Below are positions 42,295-51,254 of a DNA stretch of 64,000 bases, piece after piece; the first letter of the stretch is position 1, and the number at the start of each line of letters is the position of its first letter. A model generated the notes under the pieces. It was not told where the DNA came from and did no database searches. It was given only the letters and a program-made list of their open reading frames with translations. Made by a program: the position numbers and the translations under genes. This DNA comes from Merdimmobilis hominis (lineage in GTDB: Bacteria > Bacillota > Clostridia > Oscillospirales > Ruminococcaceae), in the NCBI RefSeq assembly GCF_021109255.1, contig NZ_JAJODG010000002.1; one strand, given 5' to 3'.

Positions 42295-42963
42295 TTATTT
42301 ATCCAGCACGCAATACTCTGCCATGTAGGCTTCCATGGCCTTTACAACGTCCTTGTACTCCTCTTTGGTCATCAGGTACTCGTGGATGTCCTCCACCGAG
42401 ATGATGGAGTGGACGGTGATGCCGAACTCCTCCTTCACCTGCTGCACCGCGGTTTTGGTGGTGTCCTTGCCGATCTCGCAGCGGTTGACCGAGATAAACA
42501 TATCGCTGACCGAGACATCGGCGCAGGCTTTGAGCAGAGGCATGGTCTCCCGAACCGCAGTTCCGGCGGTGATGACATCCTCCACGATGATGATGTTGTC
42601 CCCATCCTTGGGCTTGTAGCCGATCAGGCCGCCGCCCTCACCGTGGTCTTTGATCTCTTTGCGGTTGAAGAAATAGGGCTTGTCCACACCGTAGTTGCGG
42701 TACAGAGCGCCGGCTGCAGCAGTGGCCAGCGGGATTCCTTTGTATGCGGGGCCGAACATGGCGTCGAAGTTCCCACCGCAGGTCTCATGGATGCAGGTGG
42801 CATAAAAGTCGCCCAGCTTGGAGATCTGCTCGCCGGTCTTGTAGTTGCCGGTGTTGACAAAATAAGGGGTTTTTCTGCCGCTCTTGGTGATGAACTCGCC
42901 AAACCGCAGCACATCCGCACTCATCATAAACTCAATAAATTCCTTTTTTGCCGGTGTCAACAT
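42295..42963 (-). CDS. pyrE: Orotate phosphoribosyltransferase
   Basis: A 222-residue protein; the ATG at 42963 (MLTPAKKEF) is used rather than the longer frame, which has no ribosome-binding site. It transfers the phosphoribosyl group from PRPP to orotate to form OMP in de novo pyrimidine synthesis. The PRPP motif is NIIIVEDVITAGTAVRE (near 120-137). Substrate-binding FVNTGNYKTG and FNRKEIKDHGEGG (the catalytic-loop Lys region) are present. No other pyr gene is adjacent, so it seems to be a detached pyrimidine gene. Confidence 0.95.
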   Translation of the reverse strand: MLTPAKKEFIEFMMSADVLRFGEFITKSGRKTPYFVNTGNYKTGEQISKLGDFYATCIHETCGGNFDAMFGPAYKGIPLATAAAGALYRNYGVDKPYFFNRKEIKDHGEGGGLIGYKPKDGDNIIIVEDVITAGTAVRETMPLLKACADVSVSDMFISVNRCEIGKDTTKTAVQQVKEEFGITVHSIISVEDIHEYLMTKEEYKDVVKAMEAYMAEYCVLDK

Positions 42964-43179
42964 AAAAGAATCCCATCCCTTTTTCCTAGATTGGTTTGAA
43001 GCCGGAAGGAGGGCTTTCTGCCCCTCTGTTCCAACCTGGCCGCAAATTGCCGATAGTATACCACATTTTTCTTCAAAAAGCAACTGCTCTTCCCTATTTC
43101 CCGCAGGTTTTTGAGGATTTCCGGCAGGTTGGGCAGGATACCCTTGCCTTTTTCCCTATAAATTTTGCCATCCTGACGC

Positions 43180-43217
43180 AAAAAGCCCCAAGGGGAAAGC
43201 TCCCCCCAGGGCTTTTT
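43180..43217 (-). terminator. intrinsic terminator after the asp23-fakA operon
   Basis: AAAAAGCCC pairs with GGGCTTTTT with an inner CCCC/GGGG pairing, ending in T residues on the minus strand. Confidence 0.85.
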
Positions 43218-43224
43218 ATTTTCA

Positions 43225-44913
43225 TTATTCCACCGAGATAATGTAGTAATAAACCGGCTGGCCGCCGTTGACCAAAGCGATCTCAATCTCCTCCGGGAGC
43301 TTCGCCCGCAGGGCTTCCTCCACCTGGGCAGCCTGCTCCTCGGTGACTTCTTCGCCGTAAATCAGGGTGACAAAGCAGTTTTCCTTGTCCCCATCCTTGC
43401 GGACCAAGTTCCGAGTCAGACGGACCACCGCTTTGGAAATGTCCTTCTCCACAAAGGAGACCTTTCCATTCTCCAAGGCGAGGATTTCCCCTTCCTTGAT
43501 CTTGTGGCCATCGTATTCGCTGTCCCGGGCGGCGAAGGTCACCTGGCCGGTGCCAACCTTCTCAAAGGCCTTGGTCATGCCCAGAAGGTTTTCGTTGACC
43601 CCGGCGCCAGCGTCAAACACCAACATAGCAGATAACCCCTGGGGGACGGTCCGGGTGGGGAGCACCGCCACGTTGCGGTCAGCCAGCTTGGCGGCCTGTT
43701 CTGCTGCCATGATGATGTTTTTGTTGTTGGGCAGCACAAAGACGTTCTTGGCTGGGGTCGCCTGGATGGCCGAAAGGATGTCGTCGGTGGAGGGGTTCAT
43801 GGTCTGGCCCCCGCTGACAACGTTCTCGGCGCCCAAATCCAGGAAGAGCTGCCGGAGGCCCTCTCCTGCGGCCACAGCCACAAAGCCGTACTCCTGGCTG
43901 GGGTCCACCGGCTGGTAGGCAAAAGTGTTCTCCTGTGAAGCTTGGGGGGTGACCGCCGCCCGCTGGTTGGCGTGCTGCTCCCGCATGTTCTCAATCTTCA
44001 TATTGGTGAGCATGCCGTATTCCAGTGCCTTCTGCAAGGCGTTGCCCGGATTGTCGGTGTGGACATGGCACTTGATGATGTCCTCGTCGTCCACCACCAC
44101 CACGCTGTCGCCGATGGATTCCAAATAACTGCGCAGGGGCTGGGGGTCGGCCTCTTTGTCCGCCCGCAGCACGATGAACTCGGTGCAGTAAGTGAAGGTG
44201 ATCTCCCCTTCATATTCCCCGGCGGCGTTGCGCTCGTTGGGCATCTCAAACTCCGCCACCGATTTTTTCACAGTCTCCTCACCCAAGGGGATGATCTCCC
44301 CGCCGTGGAACACCTGGCCCATCCCTTCAAAAATGACGATGAGGCCCCGGCCGCCGGCATCTACCACCCCGGCTTTTTTCAGCACCGGGAGCTGCTCGGG
44401 GGTGTTCTCCAGGGCGATGCGACCCGCAGAGAGGATTTCATCCCAAATTTCCGGGACGGTGGTCTCGTCGGTGACCACTTCTGCGGCGTGTTCTGCCGCC
44501 AGCCGGGCCACGGTGAGGATGGTGCCTTCGGTGGGTTTCATCACCGCTTTGTAGGCGGCCTCCACCCCCAGGGAAAGGGCCTCTACCAAATCCTTGGCGC
44601 CGGCGGTCTCTTTGCCGGCCAGGCCCTTAGAAAAGCCCCGGAACAACAGCGACAGGATGACGCCGGAGTTCCCCCGGGCACCCCGCAGCAAAGCGGAAGC
44701 AGCGGTCTGGGCCACCTCCCCCACCGGGGTGTTGTCGGCCAGGCGGGCGACCTCCCGCTTGGCGGCGCCGATGGTCATGGACATGTTGGTGCCGGTGTCT
44801 CCATCCGGCACTGGGAAGACGTTCAGCGCGTCTACCGACTGTTTCAAATTGGCGATATTATTGGCCCCGGAGACAAAGGCATCCCGAAGCATCAAACCAT
44901 GTATCACGTTCAA
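43225..44913 (-). CDS. fakA: DAK2-domain protein, fatty acid kinase catalytic subunit FakA (YloV-like)
   Basis: A 562-residue protein. The N-terminal 200 residues are a DhaL/DAK2 kinase domain with NVFPVPDGDTGTNMSMT (Asp cluster for Mg-ATP), LRGARGNSGVILSLLFRG and KKAGVVDAGGRGLIVI. The C-terminal two thirds match the YloV/FakA extension (DEDIIKCHVHTDNPGNALQK). FakA phosphorylates exogenous fatty acids bound to FakB/DegV proteins for phospholipid synthesis. No FakB gene is in the window. It lies 57 bp downstream of an Asp23 gene, the standard Firmicutes arrangement. Confidence 0.92.
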   Translation of the reverse strand: MNVIHGLMLRDAFVSGANNIANLKQSVDALNVFPVPDGDTGTNMSMTIGAAKREVARLADNTPVGEVAQTAASALLRGARGNSGVILSLLFRGFSKGLAGKETAGAKDLVEALSLGVEAAYKAVMKPTEGTILTVARLAAEHAAEVVTDETTVPEIWDEILSAGRIALENTPEQLPVLKKAGVVDAGGRGLIVIFEGMGQVFHGGEIIPLGEETVKKSVAEFEMPNERNAAGEYEGEITFTYCTEFIVLRADKEADPQPLRSYLESIGDSVVVVDDEDIIKCHVHTDNPGNALQKALEYGMLTNMKIENMREQHANQRAAVTPQASQENTFAYQPVDPSQEYGFVAVAAGEGLRQLFLDLGAENVVSGGQTMNPSTDDILSAIQATPAKNVFVLPNNKNIIMAAEQAAKLADRNVAVLPTRTVPQGLSAMLVFDAGAGVNENLLGMTKAFEKVGTGQVTFAARDSEYDGHKIKEGEILALENGKVSFVEKDISKAVVRLTRNLVRKDGDKENCFVTLIYGEEVTEEQAAQVEEALRAKLPEEIEIALVNGGQPVYYYIISVE

Positions 44914-44970
44914 TCAACTCTCCCTTATCTGGCTGCCCCCAACAAAATCTGGGCGCATTCCACTAGAATA

Positions 44971-45324
44971 CTACTCAGATTTCATTCCGTCAACAAATAC
45001 ATCTACTTTTTCCACCTCAAGGCCGGTGGCCTCCTCTACGGTGTAGCGGACTTTGTTCACGATGCTTTTGACAATGGCGGCAATGTTGACGCCATAGGTC
45101 ACCACAATGTGAAGCTCAATGGACAGGCGGCCTCCGATGGTTTTCACCTTGACCCCTTTATCGGCCACATCCTGGCGGTTGAGGGCGGAACGGATCCCCT
45201 GGGTGGGGTCGCTGAACACCATGCCGGAAACACCGAAGCACTCGGATGCGGCATGGCCCACCAGATTGGCAAAATACTCCTGGGAGATTTCAATGGTTCC
45301 CAGGTGGTTTTCCAGTTTTATCAT
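44971..45324 (-). CDS. Asp23/Gls24 family envelope stress protein
   Basis: A 117-residue protein; the ATG at 45324 follows AAGGAGGGG. It is a single Asp23/Gls24 (YloU-like) domain: GTIEISQEYFANLVGHAASE, then GGRLSIELHIVVTYGVNI and the C-terminal VEKVDVFVDGM. YloU-type members are almost always paired with YloV/FakA, as here. The role is linked to envelope homeostasis but is not biochemically defined. It is the first gene of a two-gene operon with fakA. Confidence 0.92.
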   Translation of the reverse strand: MIKLENHLGTIEISQEYFANLVGHAASECFGVSGMVFSDPTQGIRSALNRQDVADKGVKVKTIGGRLSIELHIVVTYGVNIAAIVKSIVNKVRYTVEEATGLEVEKVDVFVDGMKSE

Positions 45325-45626
45325 AAATAGCCCCTCCTTATTTGAAATAGAGCAACAAATTTGCGCAGAAGCAAGGGCGCCAAAGCTACCCATACAGTAT
45401 AGATTTTACCAGGTTTCCATGAAATTAACAATATATTTTCGCGATTGCATCGGAAAATCACAAATTTCCCAGCACTTTTTCCCATCAGCAAGGCGGCCTT
45501 GTCAATCCCGCGGGGCTGAGCGCTGCACCTTCGCCTGGTTTCCAAAGGGCATCCCCCGCCTCTCTGCCCGAAGCCGACCTTGGGGAAGCTGTGCCGGTGG
45601 GAGCCAAAGGCGCTCACAAGGGCCTT
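45325..45626. other. Gap holding the asp23-fakA promoter; otherwise nothing recognised
   Basis: The Asp23 promoter is at 45403-45431. Upstream of it, 45480-45626 is GC-rich and partly self-complementary, but no tRNA, riboswitch or clear terminator for the solute-binding protein gene was recognised. Confidence 0.4.
45403..45431 (-). promoter_or_regulatory. promoter for asp23-fakA
   Basis: TTGTTA (45431-45426), a 17-bp spacer and TAAAAT (45408-45403) on the minus strand. A TATACT immediately downstream is an alternative -10. Confidence 0.6.
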
Positions 45627-47180
45627 CTACCTTTGCTCCTGGCTGGCGGAAACCTCTTCTCCCCTGGGCTGGATGCGGTAAAAAACATCCTGCTCGGTGG
45701 CGGTGACCTCTGCGGGGAAATCCCGGGAGAAGGCAACCATGCCGCTGCGGTAAGCCAAGGGCACAAAGGGGAGCTCCTCTTCAAAAGCCTCCACCAGCCC
45801 CTGGGTGGAACCGGTCCCGGTGCGGAACCCCTGGTAAGCGGCCAGCAGCTCCGGGCTGATATCCATGCTGGCGGAGAAACCGCTGCCACTGAAAAAAGGA
45901 GTGAGGTCAAAATTGTCCTCCAGCTTCACTTCCCCCACATAGAGGTCGTATTCCCCCCGTAGAATCCGCAGGCGGTAACTCTCATAATCCAGCGTTTCCA
46001 CCTTCACGTCGATACCTGCCGAGCTCAGGTATTCCTTCATCCGCTGGGCGATGGTAACCCGGGCAGCATTCTCCTCGTTTACCACCAAATTCAAGGTGAT
46101 GCGGCGGCCGTTACTCATCCGGTAGCCTTCCCCATCCCGGTCCAGATACCCCAGTTCGTCCAGGAGGGCGGCCGCAGCGGCGGTGTCCCGGCGGTTCTCC
46201 AACGAGAGATCGGAAAGCTCATGGAACGCGGGGTTGAGCACCGTCTTAGCCTCCTGGGCGTGGCCAGAATAAGCCCGCTGGAGCAGGTCGGAGTAGTCGA
46301 TGGCCGCCCCGATGGCCCGGCGGAACCGGGCGTCCTGGAAAAAGGTGCGGTTGGCGTTCATCCCCAGGTAGACCAGGTTGTTCATCGCCACTGGCACATT
46401 GGCAGAGCCGATGCTGTATTCCTCGGTAGAAGAGAGGTCCAAAAACAGGTAGTCAATCAGCCCAACGTCTACACTATAGGCCAGGGCGGAGTCGTCAGTG
46501 ATGGAGACCAGGTGGATTTCTTTTACCAACGGGCTGCCGGAAAAGTGGCTTTCGTTGGCGGTGAGGGTATACTCCCCCTCCTCCTGCCGGAGCCGGTACC
46601 GGCCAGTTCCCTCCACCCCTTTGGCCACCCCGGAGCCGGTGAGCAGCGAGCCGCTTTTTACAATGGGGAAGGTCAAAAGGTTCTCCGCCAGGCGGTCGGC
46701 GGAAGCCAGCTGAAACACCACGGTTCCGTCTTCTGCGGCGGCACAGGAGGTGAACGGGGAAAGCTGGCTTTGGTACAGGCTGCTGGCCCGCGCCTGCTCA
46801 AAGGAGTAGACCACATCGGCGGCAGTGAGGCTGGAGCCGTCGCTGAACCGGGCATCGCCCCGCAGGGACACCGTCAAAGCGGAGCCGTTGTTCTGCACCG
46901 ATTGGGCCAGGTAGGGCTGGGCTTCATATTCCGGGGTCAGCTTGATTAGAGGGTCAAACAGCAGGCTGGAGGCCAGCCGGTTGGCCTGGGAAAAGGCCAA
47001 GTAAGGGTTTAAACTGTCGTTTTTGTTGAAGGCGATGCGGATGGAGAATGCCTCCCCCGCCTCCTGCCGGGAGTCTGCCTCCCCTTGGGGATTCTGTCCT
47101 CTGTCTTCCCCTGGGGCGGCGGAGGCGCATCCCGCTAGGAGAAGCAGGGCCAGCAAGGCGGCAATACAACGCTTTTTCAT
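45627..47180 (-). CDS. Family 5 (peptide-type) ABC solute-binding lipoprotein
   Basis: A 517-residue protein. The signal MKKRCIAALLALLLLAGC ends at lipobox Cys18. The ATG at 47180 follows GGAGGG. The mature protein has SLNPYLAFSQANRLASSLLF, LTAADVVYSFEQARAS and AARVTIAQRMKEYLSSAGID, the normal pattern of the SBP_bac_5 fold that binds oligopeptides, nickel chelates or other ligands. No permease or ATPase gene lies next to it, so it is an orphan binding protein or serves a transporter elsewhere. Confidence 0.88.
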   Translation of the reverse strand: MKKRCIAALLALLLLAGCASAAPGEDRGQNPQGEADSRQEAGEAFSIRIAFNKNDSLNPYLAFSQANRLASSLLFDPLIKLTPEYEAQPYLAQSVQNNGSALTVSLRGDARFSDGSSLTAADVVYSFEQARASSLYQSQLSPFTSCAAAEDGTVVFQLASADRLAENLLTFPIVKSGSLLTGSGVAKGVEGTGRYRLRQEEGEYTLTANESHFSGSPLVKEIHLVSITDDSALAYSVDVGLIDYLFLDLSSTEEYSIGSANVPVAMNNLVYLGMNANRTFFQDARFRRAIGAAIDYSDLLQRAYSGHAQEAKTVLNPAFHELSDLSLENRRDTAAAAALLDELGYLDRDGEGYRMSNGRRITLNLVVNEENAARVTIAQRMKEYLSSAGIDVKVETLDYESYRLRILRGEYDLYVGEVKLEDNFDLTPFFSGSGFSASMDISPELLAAYQGFRTGTGSTQGLVEAFEEELPFVPLAYRSGMVAFSRDFPAEVTATEQDVFYRIQPRGEEVSASQEQR

Positions 47181-47206
47181 GGGGCGATTTCCCTCCTTCC
47201 ATCGAT

Positions 47207-47240
47207 GAAAACAGGCGGAGCCAGCCAAAGCTCCGCCTGC
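47207..47240 (-). terminator. intrinsic terminator after spoVS
   Basis: AGGCGGAGC pairs with GCTCCGCCT on the minus strand, followed by a T-rich end. Confidence 0.75.
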
Positions 47241-47263
47241 GTGTTTTTCTTACCGGGCGCCCT

Positions 47264-47524
47264 TTACCGGGGCTCGACAATCAATTTGATCGCAGTCCTT
47301 TCCTCCGAATCAATCAGCACATTGGCGAAGGCAGGGACGCACACCAAGTCAATCCCCGACGGCGCCAAATAGCCCCGGGCAATGGCGACCGCCTTGACCG
47401 CCTGGTTGGATGCCCCTGCACCCACGGCCTGTACCTCCACCGAACCTTTTTCCCGGATCACTCCGGCAATGGCGCCTGCTACGGAATTTGGAATGGATTT
47501 AGCTGAGACTTTTAGTATTTCCAT
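47264..47524 (-). CDS. spoVS: Stage V sporulation protein S
   Basis: An 86-residue protein of full family length; the ATG at 47524 follows CAGGAGGGG. The highly conserved sequence EILKVSAKSIPNSVAGAIAG, then VQAVGAGASNQAVKAVAIAR and IDLVCVPAFANVLI, is diagnostic. SpoVS is a small Alba-like protein that affects septation and spore development. It follows ymdB in the same direction, an arrangement shared with Bacillus. Confidence 0.97.
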   Translation of the reverse strand: MEILKVSAKSIPNSVAGAIAGVIREKGSVEVQAVGAGASNQAVKAVAIARGYLAPSGIDLVCVPAFANVLIDSEERTAIKLIVEPR

Positions 47525-47625
47525 GATACCCCTCCTGCCCAATTGTAGCGATACGATTTAGATGTTACCTTCATCATATAGCATTCCGTGGCAAATTACA
47601 AGGGGGAATTGATTGTTTTTGACAG

Positions 47626-48396
47626 TTATTTTATTTCATGTCGAATGATTTTGTTTGTTTTGCCCGTTTTTTCGTTGATCTCTAACACAACTCCATGAAG
47701 GATGCAATTCTCCCTCTCGTTTTCAAACCGCACCGGCAGATGGGTCCGCAGCCGCTTGATGGCCAGGTCGGGACGCACCCCCAGCACCGAGTGCTCGGCC
47801 CCGCACATCCCCAAATCGGTGATGTAGCCGGTGCCCTGGGGCAGGACCTTTTCGTCGGCAGTCTGCACATGGGTGTGAGTGCCCACCACCGCAGTGACCC
47901 GGCCATCCAGGTAATAGGCCAGGGCCAGCTTTTCCGAGGTGGCCTCGGCGTGAAAATCCACCAGAATGTTGGGGGTTTTTACCTCCTTCAGGATGCGGTC
48001 GATGCAGTCGAAGGGGTTTTCCAGCGGCTCCATGTACACCACCCCCTGCAGGTTGACCACGCAGAGCTGGTACCGCAGAAAGTCCAGGGTCAAATACCCT
48101 ACCCCTGGCGCCTCCCGGTGAAAATTGGCCGGGCGGACCAGGTTTTTGCCCTCGTCAAAATACTCGTAGATCTCCCGGCGGCGCAGGGCATGGTTGCCGG
48201 TGGTGATCACGTCCACCCCGCTGTCAAAGAGGTGTTCAGCGCTGTGTGGCAGAATGCCGTTGCCCTCGGCAGAATTCTCCCCGTTGGCGACGACCAGGTC
48301 GATCTTCTGGGCCCGCTTAAAGGCTGGGAGCTTGGCCCGGACGGCATCGCATCCCCCCTGGCCCACCACGTCGCCGATCATCAATACCCGTATCAT
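47626..48396 (-). CDS. ymdB: YmdB-family metallophosphoesterase
   Basis: A 256-residue protein of the TIGR00282 type. The ATG at 48396 follows AAAGGAGCGG. Metal ligands are in MIGDVVGQGG, VANGENSAEGNG, ITTGNHALRRREI, VDFHAEATSEK and VGTHTHVQTAD. YmdB of Bacillus is a 2',3'-cyclic-nucleotide phosphodiesterase that affects motility, biofilm formation and sporulation gene expression. It is upstream of spoVS and probably co-transcribed with it. Confidence 0.95.
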   Translation of the reverse strand: MIRVLMIGDVVGQGGCDAVRAKLPAFKRAQKIDLVVANGENSAEGNGILPHSAEHLFDSGVDVITTGNHALRRREIYEYFDEGKNLVRPANFHREAPGVGYLTLDFLRYQLCVVNLQGVVYMEPLENPFDCIDRILKEVKTPNILVDFHAEATSEKLALAYYLDGRVTAVVGTHTHVQTADEKVLPQGTGYITDLGMCGAEHSVLGVRPDLAIKRLRTHLPVRFENERENCILHGVVLEINEKTGKTNKIIRHEIK

Positions 48397-48416
48397 TACA
48401 CCCGCTCCTTTGCCTG

Positions 48417-48441
48417 TAAAATCCCTGGCCGCAGCCAGGGG
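48417..48441 (-). terminator. intrinsic terminator after the RluA-family gene
   Basis: CCCTGG-CTGCGG-CCAGGG hairpin followed by ATTTT on the minus strand. Confidence 0.6.
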
Positions 48442-48497
48442 CTACAGGGTTTATTATACTGTTCCCGCCCGGGGTTTGCAAAGATCCAGGCGGTTTT

Positions 48498-49400
48498 TTA
48501 CAAAACGTTCATCATTGTTTGGGGATCCGCCCCCGCATGGGGTAAAATAGCCTGCATATCCTCCGGCAGAGGGGCAGAAAACTCCAGCCAGCCCCCGGTC
48601 ACGGGATGAGGAAACCTCACCCATCCGCAGTGGAGGGCCTGCCGGGGGATGATCGCCAAATCGCCGCCATACAGGTCATCCCCGGCCAGGGGGTGGCCGA
48701 TGTGAGCCATGTGCACCCGGATCTGATGGGTGCGGCCGGTGGAGAGCCTCAGCCGGAGCAGGGAATACCCCTCCCCGCGGGAGAGGACTTCCCAGTCGGT
48801 TTTGGCATACTGCCCATCTGGGGAGACCATCCGCTTGGTGTAGACCTCGTTGATCCGCCGGATAGGGGCCTCCACCGTGCCCTGGTCCTCCTCCATCCGG
48901 CCGCAGACCACGGCGAAATACGCTTTCTCCGCCGCGCCGTTCAGTTGGGAGGCAGCATGCTGGTTCTTGGCCACCAACACAATGCCAGAGGTGTCCTTGT
49001 CCAGCCGGTTCACCGGCCGGAAGCTGATGGCGAGGCCCATCTGCTGGCAGTGCCAGGCAAAGGCGTTGCCCAAGCTGTCGGTCTGGTTGCGCCGGGATTG
49101 GTGGGAGGCCATCCCCGCCGGCTTATTGTAGACCAAAAGGTCCTCGTCCTCAAAGAGGATTGGCACCTCGATGGGGGTGGCCAGGTATTCCTTAGGGTGG
49201 TCGTCGATGGTGATGCACAGTTCATCCCCGGCGTGTACCCGGTCGATGACCCGCACATGGACCCCATTGCAGCGGATGCCGTAATCGGTTTTTTTCAAGT
49301 CCACCAGCAGGCGGTTGGAGATGCCCGCCACCCCCCGCAGGTAGGAACCCACCCGGCGGCCATCCTCCTGGGGCTCCACAATATATCGAATGGTTCTCAT
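48498..49400 (-). CDS. RluA-family RNA pseudouridine synthase
   Basis: A 300-residue protein. An N-terminal S4-like region (GRRVGSYLRGVAGISNRLLV) is followed by the catalytic domain with LLVYNKPAGMASHQS, the RLDKDTSGIVLVAK motif holding the catalytic Asp, and GRTHQIRVHMAHIGHPLAGD. It isomerises uridine to pseudouridine in rRNA or tRNA. Which site it modifies (RluC- or RluD-like) cannot be told from sequence. Confidence 0.92.
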   Translation of the reverse strand: MRTIRYIVEPQEDGRRVGSYLRGVAGISNRLLVDLKKTDYGIRCNGVHVRVIDRVHAGDELCITIDDHPKEYLATPIEVPILFEDEDLLVYNKPAGMASHQSRRNQTDSLGNAFAWHCQQMGLAISFRPVNRLDKDTSGIVLVAKNQHAASQLNGAAEKAYFAVVCGRMEEDQGTVEAPIRRINEVYTKRMVSPDGQYAKTDWEVLSRGEGYSLLRLRLSTGRTHQIRVHMAHIGHPLAGDDLYGGDLAIIPRQALHCGWVRFPHPVTGGWLEFSAPLPEDMQAILPHAGADPQTMMNVL

Positions 49401-49588
49401 GGCAGATTGCTCCTCTTGCCCGGCGCGGCGGGCCTATTCTTCCATTGGATGGGTTTGAATCTAAGCTTTCCCTATTGTACCAAAAGCCGCATCAAAAGGA
49501 AAGAGGGAGGCTTTTACAACTCCCGCCGGGGAATTCTTCCCCTCTCCAGCAAATCTCCAGCTTCTGCACCGCTGCAAGCTATAAACAG

Positions 49589-49620
49589 AAAAAGGGCCCC
49601 GGATCTGCTCCGGAGCCCTT
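49589..49620 (-). terminator. intrinsic terminator after gdhA
   Basis: AAGGGCTCCGGA pairs with TCCGGGGCCCTT around a five-base loop, then TTTT on the minus strand. Confidence 0.85.
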
Positions 49621-49635
49621 GTGTATCCTGCAAAA

Positions 49636-50988
49636 TTAATAGGCGATTCCCTGGGCCAGCATGGCGTCGGCCACCTTGAGGAATCCGGCGATGTTGGCGC
49701 CCACCACCAGGTTGCCCTCGGCGCCAAACTCCTTGGCAGCGTCGTAGGCGTTGTGGAAGATGCCCAGCATGATGCCGCGAAGCTTCTCATCCACCTCGTC
49801 AAAACTCCAGGAATACCGCAGGGAGTTCTGGCTCATCTCCAAGCCGCTGGTGGCTACGCCCCCTGCATTGGAGGCTTTGGCCGGGGCAAAGAGGATGCCG
49901 CCCTTCTGGAACAGCTCCACTGCACCGGGGGTGGAGGGCATATTGGCCCCCTCGGCCACCGCAATGACCCCGTTCTGAATCAGCAGTTTGGCCGATTCCT
50001 CATCCAGCTCGTTTTGGGTGGCGCAGGGCAGGGCGATGTCGCAGGGGATGGACCAGATGCCCCGGCATCCCTCGGTGTAGGTGGATCCGGCAACCCGCTG
50101 GGCATAGAGCTTGATGCGGCCCCGCTCCACTTCCTTAATCTGTTTGACTACGGCGATGTCCACGCCCTTTTCATCGTAGATATAGCCGTTCGAGTCGGAG
50201 AGGGCGATCACCTTCGCCCCCAATTCGGTGGCTTTGACCGCGGCGTAGATGGCCACATTGCCGGAGCCGGAGATCACAACTCGTTTACCCCGAACCGAAT
50301 CCCCCTTCATGCAGGAGAGCATCTCCTCGGTGAAGTAGAGGAGGCCGTAGCCGGTGGCCTGGGTGCGGGCCAGAGAACCGCCATAGGTGAGGCCCTTGCC
50401 GGTGAGCACACCGGTGAATTCATTCCGGATCCTCTTGTACTGGCCAAACAGGTAGCCGATCTCCCGGCCGCCCACCCCGATGTCGCCGGCGGGAACGTCG
50501 GTGTTGGGCCCGATGTGGCGGTACAGCTCGGTCATAAAGCTCTGGCAGAACCGCATGACCTCCCCATCGGATTTGCCCTTGGGGTCGAAGTCGGAACCGC
50601 CTTTGGCACCGCCCATAGGCAGGCCGGTCAAGCTGTTTTTAAAGGTCTGCTCGAACCCGAGGAATTTCATGATGGACAGGTTGACCGAAGGATGGAACCG
50701 AAGGCCCCCTTTATAAGGCCCGATGGCGGAGTTGTACTGCACCCGGTAGCCCCGGTTGACCTGCACCTTGCCGCTGTCATCCACCCAGGATACCCGGAAA
50801 GTGATGACCCGTTCCGGCTCTACCAAACGCTCTACAATCCCGGCTTTTTCCAGGGCGGGGCGGGCGGCAACCACCGGCTCCAAGGAAGCTAGCACCTCTT
50901 CTACTGCCTGCAAAAATTCCGGCTCATGGCCATCACGGGCGCAGACATCCCGATACACTTTTTTCAAGTACTCGCTCTTCCATTCCAT
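49636..50988 (-). CDS. gdhA: Glutamate dehydrogenase
   Basis: A 450-residue hexameric-type enzyme; the ATG at 50988 follows AAAGGTGGA. It has VQYNSAIGPYKGGLRFHPSV with the substrate Lys, LPMGGAKGGSDFDPKGK with the catalytic Lys, and DVPAGDIGVGGREIGYLFG. The Rossmann region is VVISGSGNVAIYAAVKA. It interconverts 2-oxoglutarate plus ammonia and glutamate. Length and motifs match the NADP-type small GDH common in Clostridia. Its own promoter lies about 110 bp upstream. Confidence 0.97.
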   Translation of the reverse strand: MEWKSEYLKKVYRDVCARDGHEPEFLQAVEEVLASLEPVVAARPALEKAGIVERLVEPERVITFRVSWVDDSGKVQVNRGYRVQYNSAIGPYKGGLRFHPSVNLSIMKFLGFEQTFKNSLTGLPMGGAKGGSDFDPKGKSDGEVMRFCQSFMTELYRHIGPNTDVPAGDIGVGGREIGYLFGQYKRIRNEFTGVLTGKGLTYGGSLARTQATGYGLLYFTEEMLSCMKGDSVRGKRVVISGSGNVAIYAAVKATELGAKVIALSDSNGYIYDEKGVDIAVVKQIKEVERGRIKLYAQRVAGSTYTEGCRGIWSIPCDIALPCATQNELDEESAKLLIQNGVIAVAEGANMPSTPGAVELFQKGGILFAPAKASNAGGVATSGLEMSQNSLRYSWSFDEVDEKLRGIMLGIFHNAYDAAKEFGAEGNLVVGANIAGFLKVADAMLAQGIAY

Positions 50989-51097
50989 TGTTTATTCCAC
51001 CTTTCTATCTGCGGCCCGGTTTCCCATTAGCCGCGCTGCCTTCGCCATGTTTTCAATTTTTCCATGCAAAGGGTTAAAGCGACGATCGCTGTTTTTT

Positions 51098-51126
51098 ATT
51101 ATAGTGGGTTCTTCCCATTTTTGCAA
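51098..51126 (-). promoter_or_regulatory. promoter for gdhA
   Basis: TTGCAA (51126-51121), a 17-bp spacer and a perfect TATAAT (51103-51098) on the minus strand. It lies between the gene and the structured repeats, so the repeats are not in the gdhA leader. Confidence 0.75.
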
Positions 51127-51227
51127 GATTTATCTTTTCAGGATTCAAAAAATTGTATTGACGCGTTGGACAAAACTTTCTCCCCTTTCTTCCCGCCTGG
51201 CCATGAAACTTTAAGAATTCCTTTTGT

Positions 51228-51254
51228 TGAGTTTTGAACCTGCCCATGGTACAA
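51228..51254 (+). promoter_or_regulatory. Possible plus-strand promoter at the first repeat unit
   Basis: TTGAGT (about 51227-51232), a 17-bp spacer and TACAAT (51250-51255). The -10 overlaps the start of the first structured unit. It could drive a transcript across the repeats toward the TM2 gene. Confidence 0.45.

Noticed and set aside
45321..45617. 98-codon minus-strand frame upstream of asp23
   Set aside because: It overlaps the asp23 promoter and ribosome-binding site and has no start signal.
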